Part shown: positions 46,501 through 54,347 of the stretch, in pieces
Layout of the letters: each line of letters begins with the position of its first letter
Numbering within the stretch: position 1 is the first letter of the stretch
Assembly: GCA_011390955.1 (NCBI GenBank)
Contig: JAABRM010000009.1
Span: 1-64,000, forward strand
DNA: 64,000 nt
Reading direction: 5' to 3'
Origin: Oscillatoriales cyanobacterium
GTDB taxonomy: Bacteria; Cyanobacteriota; Cyanobacteriia; Cyanobacteriales; Laspinemataceae
Program-made: the position numbers and the translations under genes
Notes under the pieces: generated by a model
Told to the model about the DNA's origin: nothing
Seen by the model: the letters and a program-made list of their open reading frames with translations, nothing else
The model's database searches: none

Positions 46501-48306
46501 TAAGTTAGCTTTACTCCTTGCCCATTGTTCGGGAGCAGCTTCACGGGTAGAGACTTCTAAAGCGGCTTCACAAGCAGCAATAGACAGTTCTATATTTTCT
46601 GCTTTTTCTCCCCGAATGCGTTGTGTGTAAGCATTTCCTATATTCATTTGAACCATTGCCCATTTTTCCGGATAGGCTTCACGGGTATAAAATTCTAATG
46701 CGGCTTCACAAGCAGCAATGGAGACTTCTATATTATCTGCACGCTCTCCCTGGATGCGGTATAAGTAAATAATGCCCAGATTATTTTGCGTATCTGCCCA
46801 TGCTTGGGGGTTTACTTGACGAGTTTGAACTTCTAAAGAGGAGTTTAAGCAAGCGATCGCCATTTCCAGATTTTCTGACCGTTCCCCTCGGATGCGCTCG
46901 CCATAAACAGCCCCAAGATTTCCATTAACTGTAGCCCATTCGGTGGGATAAGCAACACGAGTGAAAACTTCTAATGCCGCCTGACAAGCGGCAATTTCAC
47001 GTTCCAGATTTTCTGCCCGGTCCCCCCGAATACGCTCACCATAAGCAGCCCCAAGATCATTTTGCGTCCTTGCCCATTGTTGTGGGTATGCTTCACGAGT
47101 AAATATGGTCAGGGCAAGCTCATATCCGGCAATAGCAATTTCCACATTACTCCACCGATTGCCTAATGGAAACTGACAAATTAAACCACTAAAATTAACG
47201 AGTATTTTGGCAATATTTTGTAATTGTATTACATTGAGATTACGGAAATTCTGATTTGCCCAATACCGTAGAACCTCAACAAGTCTGGGAGTGAGATTGT
47301 CTTGATTATCTCGAAGTATAGAATAAATAACTGAAGGATTAACATGATTTTTTGAAGTAGCTTGCAACACCTCCATCAAAAAAATGAAATTTCTTTTATT
47401 CTCAACTTCGTTTAAAAGATTATTGATCCTTTCCCATTGTTGGGGAAACTCTTCATGGGGATAGAAGCCTAAAGCAGTTTGGTAATAAGAAACGGCCACA
47501 TTCAAATTTTTTCCCTGTTTCCCTAGAATCCGGTTACTATAAGCAATTCCCAGATTTACTTGGGTTTCTGCCCATTTTTCCGGATAGACTTCACGAGTAT
47601 AAACTTCTAAAGCAGCTTGATAAACAGCAATGGCTTTTTCCAGATTATCGGCTCGCTCTCCCTGAATGCGCTTGATGTAACTATTTCCCAAGTTAGTTTG
47701 ATTGATAGCCCACATTTTAGCATCATTCTCTTTGGTAAAAACCGTGGCAATGATTTCATAACCAGAAATCGCAATTTCGAGATTATTTGACTGGCTCCCT
47801 AAGCTAAAATTTTGAATCAAATTCGCAAATTGACCAATATCGGCGGCAACTCTAATCGTTTGAATTTTATCTGATTGACTAAAAAATTGACTCGCCCAAA
47901 GTCGCAATATCTGGGCTAAATTCACATCTAACTTACCTAAATTCTGTTGCAGGATAGGATAAACCACCGAGGGATTACCGCGACTTTTTGAAGTGGCTTG
48001 TAACACTTGCATTAAAAACCGATGATACTCGTCCCCGGCAGCCTTGGGTTGACTGGCGCTATTCGACATTCCAGAGGACTGATTCTTGACATATTCCCCT
48101 AATTGTTGCGCCAAATCCCGCAGAAACTGTGCTTGATTTGCCTCCCCTCTGGCTTGCAACTGTTCTGCTACCACTCTACACTGCTGCAAGAACCCCACAT
48201 CAATCTGTTCCCGTTGACGCTTCAGGATGGAGTTGACTTCCCCACGGGGACATTCCAGGAGTTCTTGAATCAGGGAGAGATAAGCCTGCACTCGTTGTTC
48301 ATCCAT
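43564..48306 (-). CDS. TPR-CHAT protein (caspase-like protease domain with long TPR array)
   Basis: This 1580-residue protein begins with a cyanobacterial adaptor-like segment (1-70). A module of about 95 residues (about 97-190) is repeated at about 308-395. More than 15 TPR-like repeats of 50 residues follow (pattern LEVYTREAFPEQWATTQRNL, then GTAYQQRIRGERSQNLE) up to about 1040. The C-terminal CHAT domain (about 1190-1580) keeps both caspase-type catalytic residues: H1383 in THFSCHGYF and C1451 in LSACETG. CHAT proteases are triggered by partners sensed through repeats; some cleave effectors in defence or cell-death systems. It is the first gene of an operon with two small proteins and a membrane protein. 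The ATG at 48306 lies in a block duplicated at 49.3 kb. Confidence 0.9.
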   Translation of the reverse strand: MDEQRVQAYLSLIQELLECPRGEVNSILKRQREQIDVGFLQQCRVVAEQLQARGEANQAQFLRDLAQQLGEYVKNQSSGMSNSASQPKAAGDEYHRFLMQVLQATSKSRGNPSVVYPILQQNLGKLDVNLAQILRLWASQFFSQSDKIQTIRVAADIGQFANLIQNFSLGSQSNNLEIAISGYEIIATVFTKENDAKMWAINQTNLGNSYIKRIQGERADNLEKAIAVYQAALEVYTREVYPEKWAETQVNLGIAYSNRILGKQGKNLNVAVSYYQTALGFYPHEEFPQQWERINNLLNEVENKRNFIFLMEVLQATSKNHVNPSVIYSILRDNQDNLTPRLVEVLRYWANQNFRNLNVIQLQNIAKILVNFSGLICQFPLGNRWSNVEIAIAGYELALTIFTREAYPQQWARTQNDLGAAYGERIRGDRAENLEREIAACQAALEVFTRVAYPTEWATVNGNLGAVYGERIRGERSENLEMAIACLNSSLEVQTRQVNPQAWADTQNNLGIIYLYRIQGERADNIEVSIAACEAALEFYTREAYPEKWAMVQMNIGNAYTQRIRGEKAENIELSIAACEAALEVSTREAAPEQWARSKANLGNVYTQRIRGEKAENIELSIAACEAALEVYTHEEFPGQWATTQRNLGTAYQQRIWGKRSQNLEFSIAAYENALRVYTREAFPEQWATTQRNLGTAYQQRIRGERSQNLELSIICYEATLEVYTREAFPLEWAVTQGSLGISYRERIQGYWVDNVERSIACYEAALEVFTLESFPQEWAGTQINLANAYTDRRGDQANNVEKSIVAYKSALEVYTRKAFPEDWARIQTNLGNAYLDRIQGQSADNQEQAIACHKAALEVRTRKAFPEQWANTQNNLGNAYKNRIQGERSDNIEQSIAYYKAALQVYTRTAFPEKWAMIQNNLGYAYIDRVEGDRANNLEEAIAACKGTLDIYTRTAFPQEWASTQNHLAMAYSDRIWGEREQNLGQAIRLYKKALEVRTRVSFPQKYTATLNNLGLVYQAQSQHYTSNATQKKNALDNAYVTFADALDTFEYLRGEVTSGDQAQRKLNEKWGRLYRSMVEVCLELGRYTDTIEYADRSKARNLTELIATRDAYPEGDIPAEVRQRLQELRQAISEEDRRLQQDPNPDYTHISQLREEFQAKYPYKPLKFADIQSLLDDETVILEWYVLNDKCLIFTLTKQTLNLWQSSQEDRQNLIDWTGAYIDDYIDNNSQWRKYLPQRLEQLAQILHLDEILQNLRQQFPNCQKLILIPHRFLHLFPFHALPIATEDGKGKLLQDLFPKGVAYAPNCQVLKQAQNRQRPHFNQLFAIQNPTQDLQFTDMEVEAIQSLFNPHQVLKHDQAEKAAIDAETLKNAHCTHFSCHGYFNFQDALKSALILAKSEFTPPPPTDDPSRYLPLKDNKLLDLQKCLTLEDILRLDLTNCRLVTLSACETGITDITSTSDEYIGLPSGFILAGSPNVVSTLWAVADISTAILMIQFYQTLQQQSELSVVLALQQTQKWLREATVQDLLDWTDSCAVISPERRKEMKKRLTFGAWKNKLDAKRFESPYYWAAFCAIGA

Positions 48307-48515
48307 AGCGGCGCACCGGGTAGGGGATAGACCCCGATTTTACCCCATTCCCAGACCTCAGAAACCGGGTTTCTTTGTTAAATCTGGGTGAAGGAATCGA
48401 GATGCTGCCAGAAACTGGGTTTCTTTTCCAGCGGATCCAAACTCAGTTTTCTCTGACAAGATGAGTTATAATCATCCTGAGACTCCAATCATCTGAAAAC
48501 TCAACCCTGACCATG
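48297..48515. repeat. Direct repeat (copy 1) over the CHAT gene start and promoter
   Basis: About 215 bases from the CHAT start codon outward are repeated, with scattered mismatches and one 9-base gap, at 49324-49530. Shared blocks include GGTAGGGGATAGACC, a CAGAAACCGGGTTTCTTTGT palindrome block, GATGCTGCCAGAAAC and AGTTATAAT. This must include the promoter of the CHAT operon; ATTATAAC read on the minus strand may be part of it. Confidence 0.8.
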
Positions 48516-48657
48516 ACTCGGCAACCTACTGAAAATCAACCCCTGGCGATCGCCGCACGAGTCACCAGCTTTAAAAATGAATCGCACTGTTGGTTTAATT
48601 GTATCAGCAATTTAAGTTAAAATCAAGCCCTTAATTACTCATATCATCCTGATTAAA
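48516..48657. other. Unexplained spacer before the antitoxin gene
   Basis: A short frame beginning MTRQPTENQPLAIAARVTSF at 48514 ends after 35 codons. It could be the start of a lost gene, but I cannot identify it. The promoter of the TA pair should lie here. Confidence 0.3.
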
Positions 48658-48903
48658 ATGACTCGAAAAATCAACCTTGAACTTCCCGACGATCTGAGCC
48701 AACGTTTAGAATCCAAAGCTCAAATCATCAACCTCTCTTTAGAAGCAATGATCTTAAAATCATTAGAGGACTTAGCTACCCAACCTGATGATCCAATTGC
48801 CGCACTGATTGGCACATTAAGCGCTGAAAATAACGATATTGCATCTCGCCACGACGACTATATTGGCGAAGCCATTTATTCACGGGAGTTGCCCAGTGAA
48901 TAA
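48658..48903 (+). CDS. Antitoxin of a PIN-toxin pair
   Basis: An 81-residue protein starting MTRKINLELPDDLSQRLESK, a ribbon-helix-helix-like DNA-binding N-terminus, with an acidic C-terminal half that would wrap the toxin. Its frame is intact. It overlaps the start of the PIN toxin gene by 8 bases. Since the toxin has a nonsense codon, this antitoxin may no longer have a functional target. Confidence 0.75.
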   Translation: MTRKINLELPDDLSQRLESKAQIINLSLEAMILKSLEDLATQPDDPIAALIGTLSAENNDIASRHDDYIGEAIYSRELPSE

Positions 48904-49318
48904 TAGTGTATTTGTTGATACTTCTGGCTGGGCCAACTTATTTATCAAAACTGAACCGGATCATCAGTATGCAGTAGAATGGTTTACTCAAGCTAGACAA
49001 CAAAAATACTTAATGGTGACAAGTAACTATATTGTCCTTGAACTTGTAGCATTGCTCAATAGTCCACTTAGAGTTCCTCGCCCCCAAATTTTTCAATATA
49101 TTGATGCGATTCAATCTGCTCCTTATTTGCAACTCGTTCGCGTCAATCAGCAGATTGAAAATGCCGCATGGTAACTTTTAAAAAAGCGGTTAGATAAAAA
49201 TTGGTCACTGGTTGATGCCACATCATTTATAATCATGCAACAATTAGAAATTACCAACGCTCTAACTAGCGATCATCATTTCGATCAAGCGGGTTTTGTT
49301 CGTCTTCTTAAATCCTAG
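48896..49318 (+). pseudogene. vapC-type PIN toxin with in-frame stop
   Basis: From GTG at 48896 the frame reads NNSVFVDTSGWANLF, a PIN start, and runs 92 codons to TAA at 49172-49174. In the same frame it continues as LLKKRLDKNWSLVDATSFI, then MQQLEITNALTSDHHFDQAGF, to a TAG at 49316. The downstream part holds the conserved D of SLVDATSF and the TSDHHFD motif. No frameshift is needed, so a single CAA-to-TAA change (Q to stop) can explain the damage. The intact length would be 140 residues, normal for VapC. Confidence 0.88.
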
Positions 49319-49323
49319 AGCGC

Positions 49324-49530
49324 TGTTTATCCATCGCCGCGCACCAGGTAGGGGATAGACCCCATTCCCAAACCTCAGAAACCGGGTTTCTTTGTTAAAT
49401 CTTTGTGAAGAAACACCAGATGCTGCCAGAAACCGGGTTTCTTTTCCGGTGGCTAAAAGCCCGGTTTTTCCCTGAAAAGATTAGTTATAATAATTCTGAG
49501 ACGCCAATTACCTGATAAATCAACCCTTCA
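49324..49530. repeat. Direct repeat (copy 2) of the CHAT promoter block
   Basis: It matches 48297-48515, including the region just inside the CHAT start codon (GTTTATCCATCGCCGCGC compared with GTTCATCCATAGCGGCGC). The CHAT coding region itself is not repeated here. The TA pair lies exactly between the two copies. A small further fragment (CCCAAACCTCAGAAACC) is at about 50376-50393. Confidence 0.8.
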
Positions 49531-49639
49531 TCGCTTATGAAGGACTGCAAAAACCGGCAAATGACTCTTGTTTTATTCCCATTTTTTCGAGAGTAATTGA
49601 GTTCAAGGTACAGCAGATTGAATTTTGAGAGGGGATAGC

Positions 49640-49697
49640 CGGGTAATCTTCCGTTATCCTATCCAGAATCACCTTGCTATCCCCGACGACCCGTCAT
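49640..49697 (-). pseudogene. Short vapC remnant
   Basis: Reading minus from ATG at 49697, GGATAGCAAGGTGATTCTGG and the following ACGGAAGAT align with the truncated vapC at 40542-40652, but the frame is broken early by a single-base indel. With the indel corrected it reads GDSKVILDRITED, the PIN N-terminal motif. It begins 4 bases after the stop of the MazF-like gene. Confidence 0.6.
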
Positions 49698-49700
49698 TGC

Positions 49701-50036
49701 TCATTGCTGCTGCAAAATGGCGATTAATTTTGCCACGATTTCTGTCAGCTTATCGGATTTCAACTTTCCTGCTTGATAGGCAATTATTCTTTCATTTGCA
49801 GTAAAAACTCGATTAGACTTAACGTAACTGATTCTATTGAGACTTCCTGTTTCAAAATCACTATCTTCAATCCGGGTTGTATAGTCATCATTAGCAAACT
49901 GACTGGTAATCTGACAAAGAATTAAATCGTTTTTATTCAATTGGGCTAGGACTAACGCAGGTCGTCGCTTCGCCTGGGTCAAATCAGAAAAAGGAAATGG
50001 AACAACAACTACATCACCTTTTACAAATGTTCCCAT
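49701..50036 (-). CDS. MazF/PemK-type toxin
   Basis: A 111-residue PemK/MazF-fold protein: GDVVVVPFPFSDLTQAKRRPALVL at 8-31, LCQITSQ, and a C-terminal EIVAKLIAIL helix. MazF toxins are sequence-specific mRNA endonucleases. The frame is intact with normal length. It follows its antitoxin with a 16-base overlap. Confidence 0.88.
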   Translation of the reverse strand: MGTFVKGDVVVVPFPFSDLTQAKRRPALVLAQLNKNDLILCQITSQFANDDYTTRIEDSDFETGSLNRISYVKSNRVFTANERIIAYQAGKLKSDKLTEIVAKLIAILQQQ

Positions 50037-50224
50037 GCTTTATCCTCGGCTGGGGTTAGCCAAACTTCTGCTAAACTAGCTTCACTCAAGCGGCTAATTT
50101 CTAAATCAGCTTTCTGACTTTCTTTGAATTCCAGAAACAACAAAAAATCTAAAACTTCTTGGAGGGTCGATTCCGACGATTGTTCAATTTTTTCGATGAG
50201 TTTTTCTTTAATTTCCAAATTCAT
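50021..50224 (-). CDS. Antitoxin of the MazF-type pair
   Basis: A 67-residue protein (MNLEIKEKLIEKIEQSSEST, LQEVLDFLLFLEFKES, ending PAEDKAWEHL) of the DUF2281-like antitoxin type. I chose ATG at 50224 because GGAAAAGGTGG lies upstream; the frame extends to 50272. It overlaps the toxin start by 16 bases, the usual coupling in TA pairs. Confidence 0.78.
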   Translation of the reverse strand: MNLEIKEKLIEKIEQSSESTLQEVLDFLLFLEFKESQKADLEISRLSEASLAEVWLTPAEDKAWEHL

Positions 50225-50389
50225 ACCACCTTTTCCTGGAGATGATTTTTCAGTAGATAACCTTAAACCCAAGTTTTACTCCGAAAGTTTTTGGAATTTT
50301 ATTTTTGGGGATTTCCCTGGACAACATCGCAAACCACCCTATGGGTTCCACCAGTCATTTTAGCACATTCCCCATGCCCAAACCTCAGA

Positions 50390-50508
50390 AACCCCACCCT
50401 AACCCTCCCCTTGCTAAGGGGAGGGGACCGGAGTCCTCCCAACATTTTACCTGAAGAAGAACCCCACCCTAACCCTCCCCTTGCCAAGGGGAGGGGACCG
50501 GAGTCCTC
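50390..50508. repeat. 49-bp direct repeat, 2 copies at 70-bp period
   Basis: Copies at 50390-50438 and 50460-50508 differ by one base. Each contains a CCTCCCCTTGCTAAGGGGAGG hairpin. The pair lies between two minus-strand genes, just past the stop of the ROK gene, and could act as its terminator. Confidence 0.85.
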
Positions 50509-50510
50509 AC

Positions 50511-51521
50511 CTACGACTTGCTATTCCCTGTGACACTGGCATATTGAGCCGCACCGTAAGCAGCACTGTCTGGGAGCCTATCAATAGACCATTCCACCCT
50601 GGTCTGGGTGAGATGAGGGAAACTATGGTCAAGTTCCTGACGAATCCAGGCGATCGCATCCTGTTTAAATCGTTGATATGCCCCTTCGGATGCCATTTTT
50701 TCCTTTTCTTGCGCTCCCCCAGAAATCACAATCAGGTCACAGCCTATCGTATTGATGAGATTACGAGCCGCTATACCCAGGCTGGTAAAATACTCTTGCC
50801 AAATAGCCACAACATCGGACAGAGGATCATCCATTTGACCCAATCGACGGAGGGTTTTCGCCACCTCCATCGGCTCTCCTTGTAACGCTTCCGGCACATT
50901 CCCCTTAGCTTGTCGGTGTTTAACCATATTTCTCAGACCCAATAAAGAGGCTCTCGTTTCCACACATCCCCTCGCACCACATCCGCAGAGGTCCGCATTT
51001 TCCGAACTATGAATACAAATATGACCCAATTCTGCGGAAACAGCCGGAGCCGACCAGATTTTCCCGTTGATAATCAAAGCGCCGCCTAATCCCGTTCCGG
51101 TAATAAACTGAGCCATCACAGAAGAAGCCCGATTTTGAGCCTCGCGGATCCTGTATTCCCGGTAAGCCGCCGCGTCTCCATCATTGAGGAGGAAGGCGGG
51201 TAACTGGAGAGCCCCGGAGAGTTTTTGGGCAATATTCACCCCTTGCCAAGAGGGATCAATATTGGTAGGATAAACACACATTCCCGAAGCATCAATAGGA
51301 GCGGGACAACAAGCACCGATCGCTTTTAAATCCTGGAATTGTAGCTCATTGGCTGCGAGTAGCTCACTGGTGGCCGTTTTAATCACATCTACCGTAGCGT
51401 CGGGACCCTCAGAGGCGCTGCTGGGACGATCTAACCTTTTTCCGATCGCCCCTTGTTTTGGCTCAAATAATCCCAGTTTGACCGTACTAGCACCAATGTC
51501 AATCCCCAAGTAAATGCTCAT
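50511..51521 (-). CDS. ROK family sugar kinase
   Basis: A 336-residue ROK protein: phosphate-binding DIGASTVKLGLF (8-19), a second phosphate motif ITGTGLGGALI (about 138), and the zinc-binding signature CGCGARGCVET (about 177-187) preceded by ELGHICIH. There is no N-terminal DNA-binding domain, so it is a kinase (glucokinase or other hexokinase) and not a repressor. The ATG follows an AGGA box. It stands alone on the minus strand. Substrate cannot be set from sequence. Confidence 0.88.
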   Translation of the reverse strand: MSIYLGIDIGASTVKLGLFEPKQGAIGKRLDRPSSASEGPDATVDVIKTATSELLAANELQFQDLKAIGACCPAPIDASGMCVYPTNIDPSWQGVNIAQKLSGALQLPAFLLNDGDAAAYREYRIREAQNRASSVMAQFITGTGLGGALIINGKIWSAPAVSAELGHICIHSSENADLCGCGARGCVETRASLLGLRNMVKHRQAKGNVPEALQGEPMEVAKTLRRLGQMDDPLSDVVAIWQEYFTSLGIAARNLINTIGCDLIVISGGAQEKEKMASEGAYQRFKQDAIAWIRQELDHSFPHLTQTRVEWSIDRLPDSAAYGAAQYASVTGNSKS

Positions 51522-52048
51522 GATTTTTTCCTAAAATCCAACTCCTTCGGATTATAAACTTTGTAGGTGAGACCCAATGCAATGTCACCCAACATTTTAC
51601 CTGAATGGATTTACCTGAATGGGTTGGGTGGCCCTTCCCTATTTTAACTCTAAAATTTAGGCAAACTCTTGATGGGATTATCCCACAATCGAGGTCAATC
51701 CCATCATATTCATGGACGAGTTGATGGAATCTTTTAAGCATCAAATACCGGAATGCTATGCGCTTAAGCGCAGGCTGCGCCAACGCCCCTACAGGTATTT
51801 GTGGTTTACTCAACAGAAAATTGCTGTAAATCTTGGTGAAGGAATCGGAAGACTGCCAGCAAATTCAGGGCGCCTCTCTATTTCGATGGGTTCGATCTGT
51901 ATCTGGATCTCTGTGTCTGGATCGAGGGGGGCGAATCCCTGACCGCGAATCCCTGACCGCGAATCGCCGATAGATTTGGGTCTGCAACCGTTTTCCGATA
52001 AACTGAGGATTGCTTTATTGTTGTTTTGTTAATCTGAATTTAAAGTCT
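51522..52048. other. Intergenic region between the ROK gene and tpiA
   Basis: About 530 bases with no supported gene. It holds near-direct repeats of TTACCTGAATGG (about 51597 and 51611) and tandem GAATCCCTGACCGC units (about 51932-51965). Divergent promoters for both neighbours must lie here. Frames on both strands across it have no recognisable product. Confidence 0.45.
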
Positions 52049-52774
52049 GTGCGAAAAATTATTCTGGCCGGTAACTGGAAAATGTATAAGACTCAGGCAG
52101 AGTCTCTAGAGTTTGTACAAGGATTTATGCCTGAGTTAGCGAACACCCCCAGCGATCGCGAAGTGGTGCTCTGTGTGCCTTTCACCAATTTGGGGGTGAT
52201 GGCTGAGAAGTTGCAGGGAACCCGCGTGAAACTGGGCGCCCAAAATGTTCACTGGGAAAATGAAGGCGCCTATACGGGGGAAATTTCGGCCCCAATGCTG
52301 ACGGAAATTGGCGTGAATTATGTGACGATCGGTCACAGCGAACGCCGTCAGTATTTTGGTGAAACTGATGAGACGGTGAATCAGCGCATTCTAGCGGCGC
52401 AAAAACACGGCTTGACGCCGATTCTCTGTGTGGGAGAATCCAAGCAACAACGAGATGCCGGGGAAACCGAATCTCATATTTTCCGCCAGTTGGCGCAAGA
52501 TTTGGTCGGTGTTGACCAAAGCAATTTGGCGATCGCTTATGAACCGATTTGGGCGATCGGGACTGGAGATACTTGTGCGTCCGAGGAAGCTAATCGCACG
52601 ATCGGCTTGATTCGTTCTAAGTTGACGAATGCTGATGTGCCGATTCAATACGGCGGTTCTGTGAAGCCAGAAAATATTGATGAAATTATGGCTCAGTCAG
52701 AAATTGACGGCGTATTGGTCGGTGGGGCCAGTCTCACTCCTAAGAGTTGGTCGCGGATTGTGAATTATCAATAA
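52049..52774 (+). CDS. tpiA: Triosephosphate isomerase
   Basis: TpiA interconverts dihydroxyacetone phosphate and glyceraldehyde 3-phosphate in glycolysis and the Calvin cycle. All catalytic residues are visible: N/K in LAGNWKMYK (7-15), the histidine in TIGHSERR (about 95) and the glutamate in [11 protein letters not shown] (about 165). I chose GTG at 52049, giving 241 residues, the family's standard length; a frame from TTG at 52010 only adds a non-conserved leader. folP follows 71 bases later and is probably co-transcribed. Confidence 0.95.
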   Translation: MRKIILAGNWKMYKTQAESLEFVQGFMPELANTPSDREVVLCVPFTNLGVMAEKLQGTRVKLGAQNVHWENEGAYTGEISAPMLTEIGVNYVTIGHSERRQYFGETDETVNQRILAAQKHGLTPILCVGESKQQRDAGETESHIFRQLAQDLVGVDQSNLAIAYEPIWAIGTGDTCASEEANRTIGLIRSKLTNADVPIQYGGSVKPENIDEIMAQSEIDGVLVGGASLTPKSWSRIVNYQ

Positions 52775-52785
52775 AATTGGTTGTT

Positions 52786-52824
52786 GGTTATTGGTTACTG
52801 GTTCGACCGGAATAACCAATAACC
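52786..52824. repeat. Inverted repeat between tpiA and folP
   Basis: Perfect 12-bp arms GGTTATTGGTTA (52786-52797) and TAACCAATAACC (52813-52824) around a 15-base loop. It could reduce read-through from tpiA to folP. No T-run follows. Confidence 0.6.
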
Positions 52825-52845
52825 AATCACCATGAATCAATCACT

Positions 52846-53718
52846 ATGAACAATCAAAATTCATGGCATGGGCGCGATATTGCTCCGCAACGTTTTCGCG
52901 AACGCACCTATATTATGGGTGTGTTAAATGTGACTCCAGATAGTTTTAGTGATGGGGGTCAATTTAATACCAAATCAGCGGCGATCGCTCGGGCAAAATC
53001 CCTGATAGCGGGTGGGGCGGATATGATTGATATCGGCGGTCAGTCCACTCGACCGGGGGCAGAAATTATTCCTTTAGATGAAGAGTTAAATCGAGTTGTC
53101 CCCATAGTTAAAGCATTGCGCTTGGGAGACGATGAAAATGCCCCTATTCCCGATCGCATTTTAATTTCTGTGGATACATTTCGGGCTGATGTGGCGGCAG
53201 CAGGGATTAAGGCTGGGGCGAATATTATTAATGATATTACAGGTGGAATGGGCGATGCGGAAATGTTGCCTTTGGTGGCCAAGTTAGGGGTGCCGGTGAT
53301 ATTAATGCATATTCGGGGAACGCCGCAAACGATGCAGCAGTTGACCGATTATGATGATTTAATTGGGGAAATTTACCAATTTTTTCAAGAACGGATCGAA
53401 GCAGCGATCGCTTGTGGGGTAAACCGGGAACAAATCATCATTGACCCTGGGATTGGTTTTGCCAAAACATTCGATCAAAATCTAGAAATTATCCGCCGAT
53501 TAAGTGAGTTTAAATCCCTGGAATTACCCATTTTAATTGGTGCTTCTCGGAAAAGTTTTCTTGGCAAAATTTTAGACCAACCAGACCCGAAACAGCGGGT
53601 TTGGGGAACGGCTGCGGCTTGTTGTGCGGCGATTTGCAATGGGGCCAATATTGTCCGGGTTCACGACTTACCAGAAATGTGGGATGTTTGTCGGGTTGCT
53701 GATGCTATTTGGAAATAG
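52846..53718 (+). CDS. folP: Dihydropteroate synthase
   Basis: FolP condenses p-aminobenzoate with 6-hydroxymethyl-dihydropterin pyrophosphate in folate synthesis. The 290-residue protein carries both family signatures, MGVLNVTPDSFSDGGQF (24-40) and DMIDIGGQSTRPGAE (about 59-73). Also present are the IIDPGIGFAKT loop, GASRKSF and the RVHD near the C-terminus. It lies 71 bases after tpiA on the same strand, a linkage seen in other cyanobacteria. Confidence 0.95.
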   Translation: MNNQNSWHGRDIAPQRFRERTYIMGVLNVTPDSFSDGGQFNTKSAAIARAKSLIAGGADMIDIGGQSTRPGAEIIPLDEELNRVVPIVKALRLGDDENAPIPDRILISVDTFRADVAAAGIKAGANIINDITGGMGDAEMLPLVAKLGVPVILMHIRGTPQTMQQLTDYDDLIGEIYQFFQERIEAAIACGVNREQIIIDPGIGFAKTFDQNLEIIRRLSEFKSLELPILIGASRKSFLGKILDQPDPKQRVWGTAAACCAAICNGANIVRVHDLPEMWDVCRVADAIWK

Positions 53719-53957
53719 TTTGGGGCGAGAAAATCAGAAACCGGGTTTCTTAATTAAATTCTCATAAACCCGGTTTCTTCTTTGCTACCAACAGTTATCT
53801 TTATTATCCACCAAAGAAACCAGGTTTCTTATCCCCACAGTCAACCGCAATACCCAGAAACCGGGTTTCTTCTCTGCTACCAACAGTTATCTTTATTATC
53901 CACCAAAAAAAACCGGTTTTTTTTTGCTTGAGGGGCGATCGCCAGCCAGATAATCTA
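53719..53957. repeat. AGAAACCSGGTTTCT repeats after folP
   Basis: Four to five copies of the palindrome, some mutated, are separated by a repeated TGCTACCAACAGTTATCTTTA / TTATCCACCAAAG block (about 53798 and 53876). The same block recurs at about 54857, 55577 and 55660. No gene is supported. Confidence 0.85.
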
Positions 53958-54347
53958 CTACTTAATTTGATAAATGTAAGCATCTTCAATCCACATCCGA
54001 TTAACCATATTATTAGTCAGACGTTTACCTGATAAATTTAAATCCCATTGTTGTTGTAACTGACGTAAACCCTGAATTAATTCATGTTTGGGACTGACTG
54101 CGACAATTGCAGTCCAATCAATTTTTAATTCGGGTTGGACTTGGCGAAAGACGGAGAGAATTGCCTCGTAAGTTTTCAAGGGGCCTTTGCGATCGTACAG
54201 AGGTGAAGTGAGCATCAGCCGCCAGGTTTCGGGTTCTAGCGCGTAGATCCACAAAGCGGAATCAACGGATAAATCCGCTGCCTTGAGAGCGTCGATCAGT
54301 CTTTGGCCTTCTTCTATTTCTTGACTTACCAATGTTGCTGTAGCCAT
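53958..54347 (-). CDS. Small protein paired with a HEPN gene
   Basis: A 129-residue protein of a family I cannot name (VSQEIEEGQRLIDALKAADL, ALWIYALEPETWRLMLTSP, IDWTAIVAVSP). Its start overlaps the HEPN gene by 22 bases, so the two are translationally coupled. It has no nucleotidyltransferase motif, unlike the usual HEPN partner MNT. It is a candidate neutralising partner, by position only. Confidence 0.7.
   Translation of the reverse strand: MATATLVSQEIEEGQRLIDALKAADLSVDSALWIYALEPETWRLMLTSPLYDRKGPLKTYEAILSVFRQVQPELKIDWTAIVAVSPKHELIQGLRQLQQQWDLNLSGKRLTNNMVNRMWIEDAYIYQIK

Noticed and set aside
48514-48621. Short frame MTRQPTENQPL... as the remains of a membrane-enzyme gene such as dgkA
   Set aside because: The resemblance is limited to a few residues (ARVTSFK) and cannot be supported.
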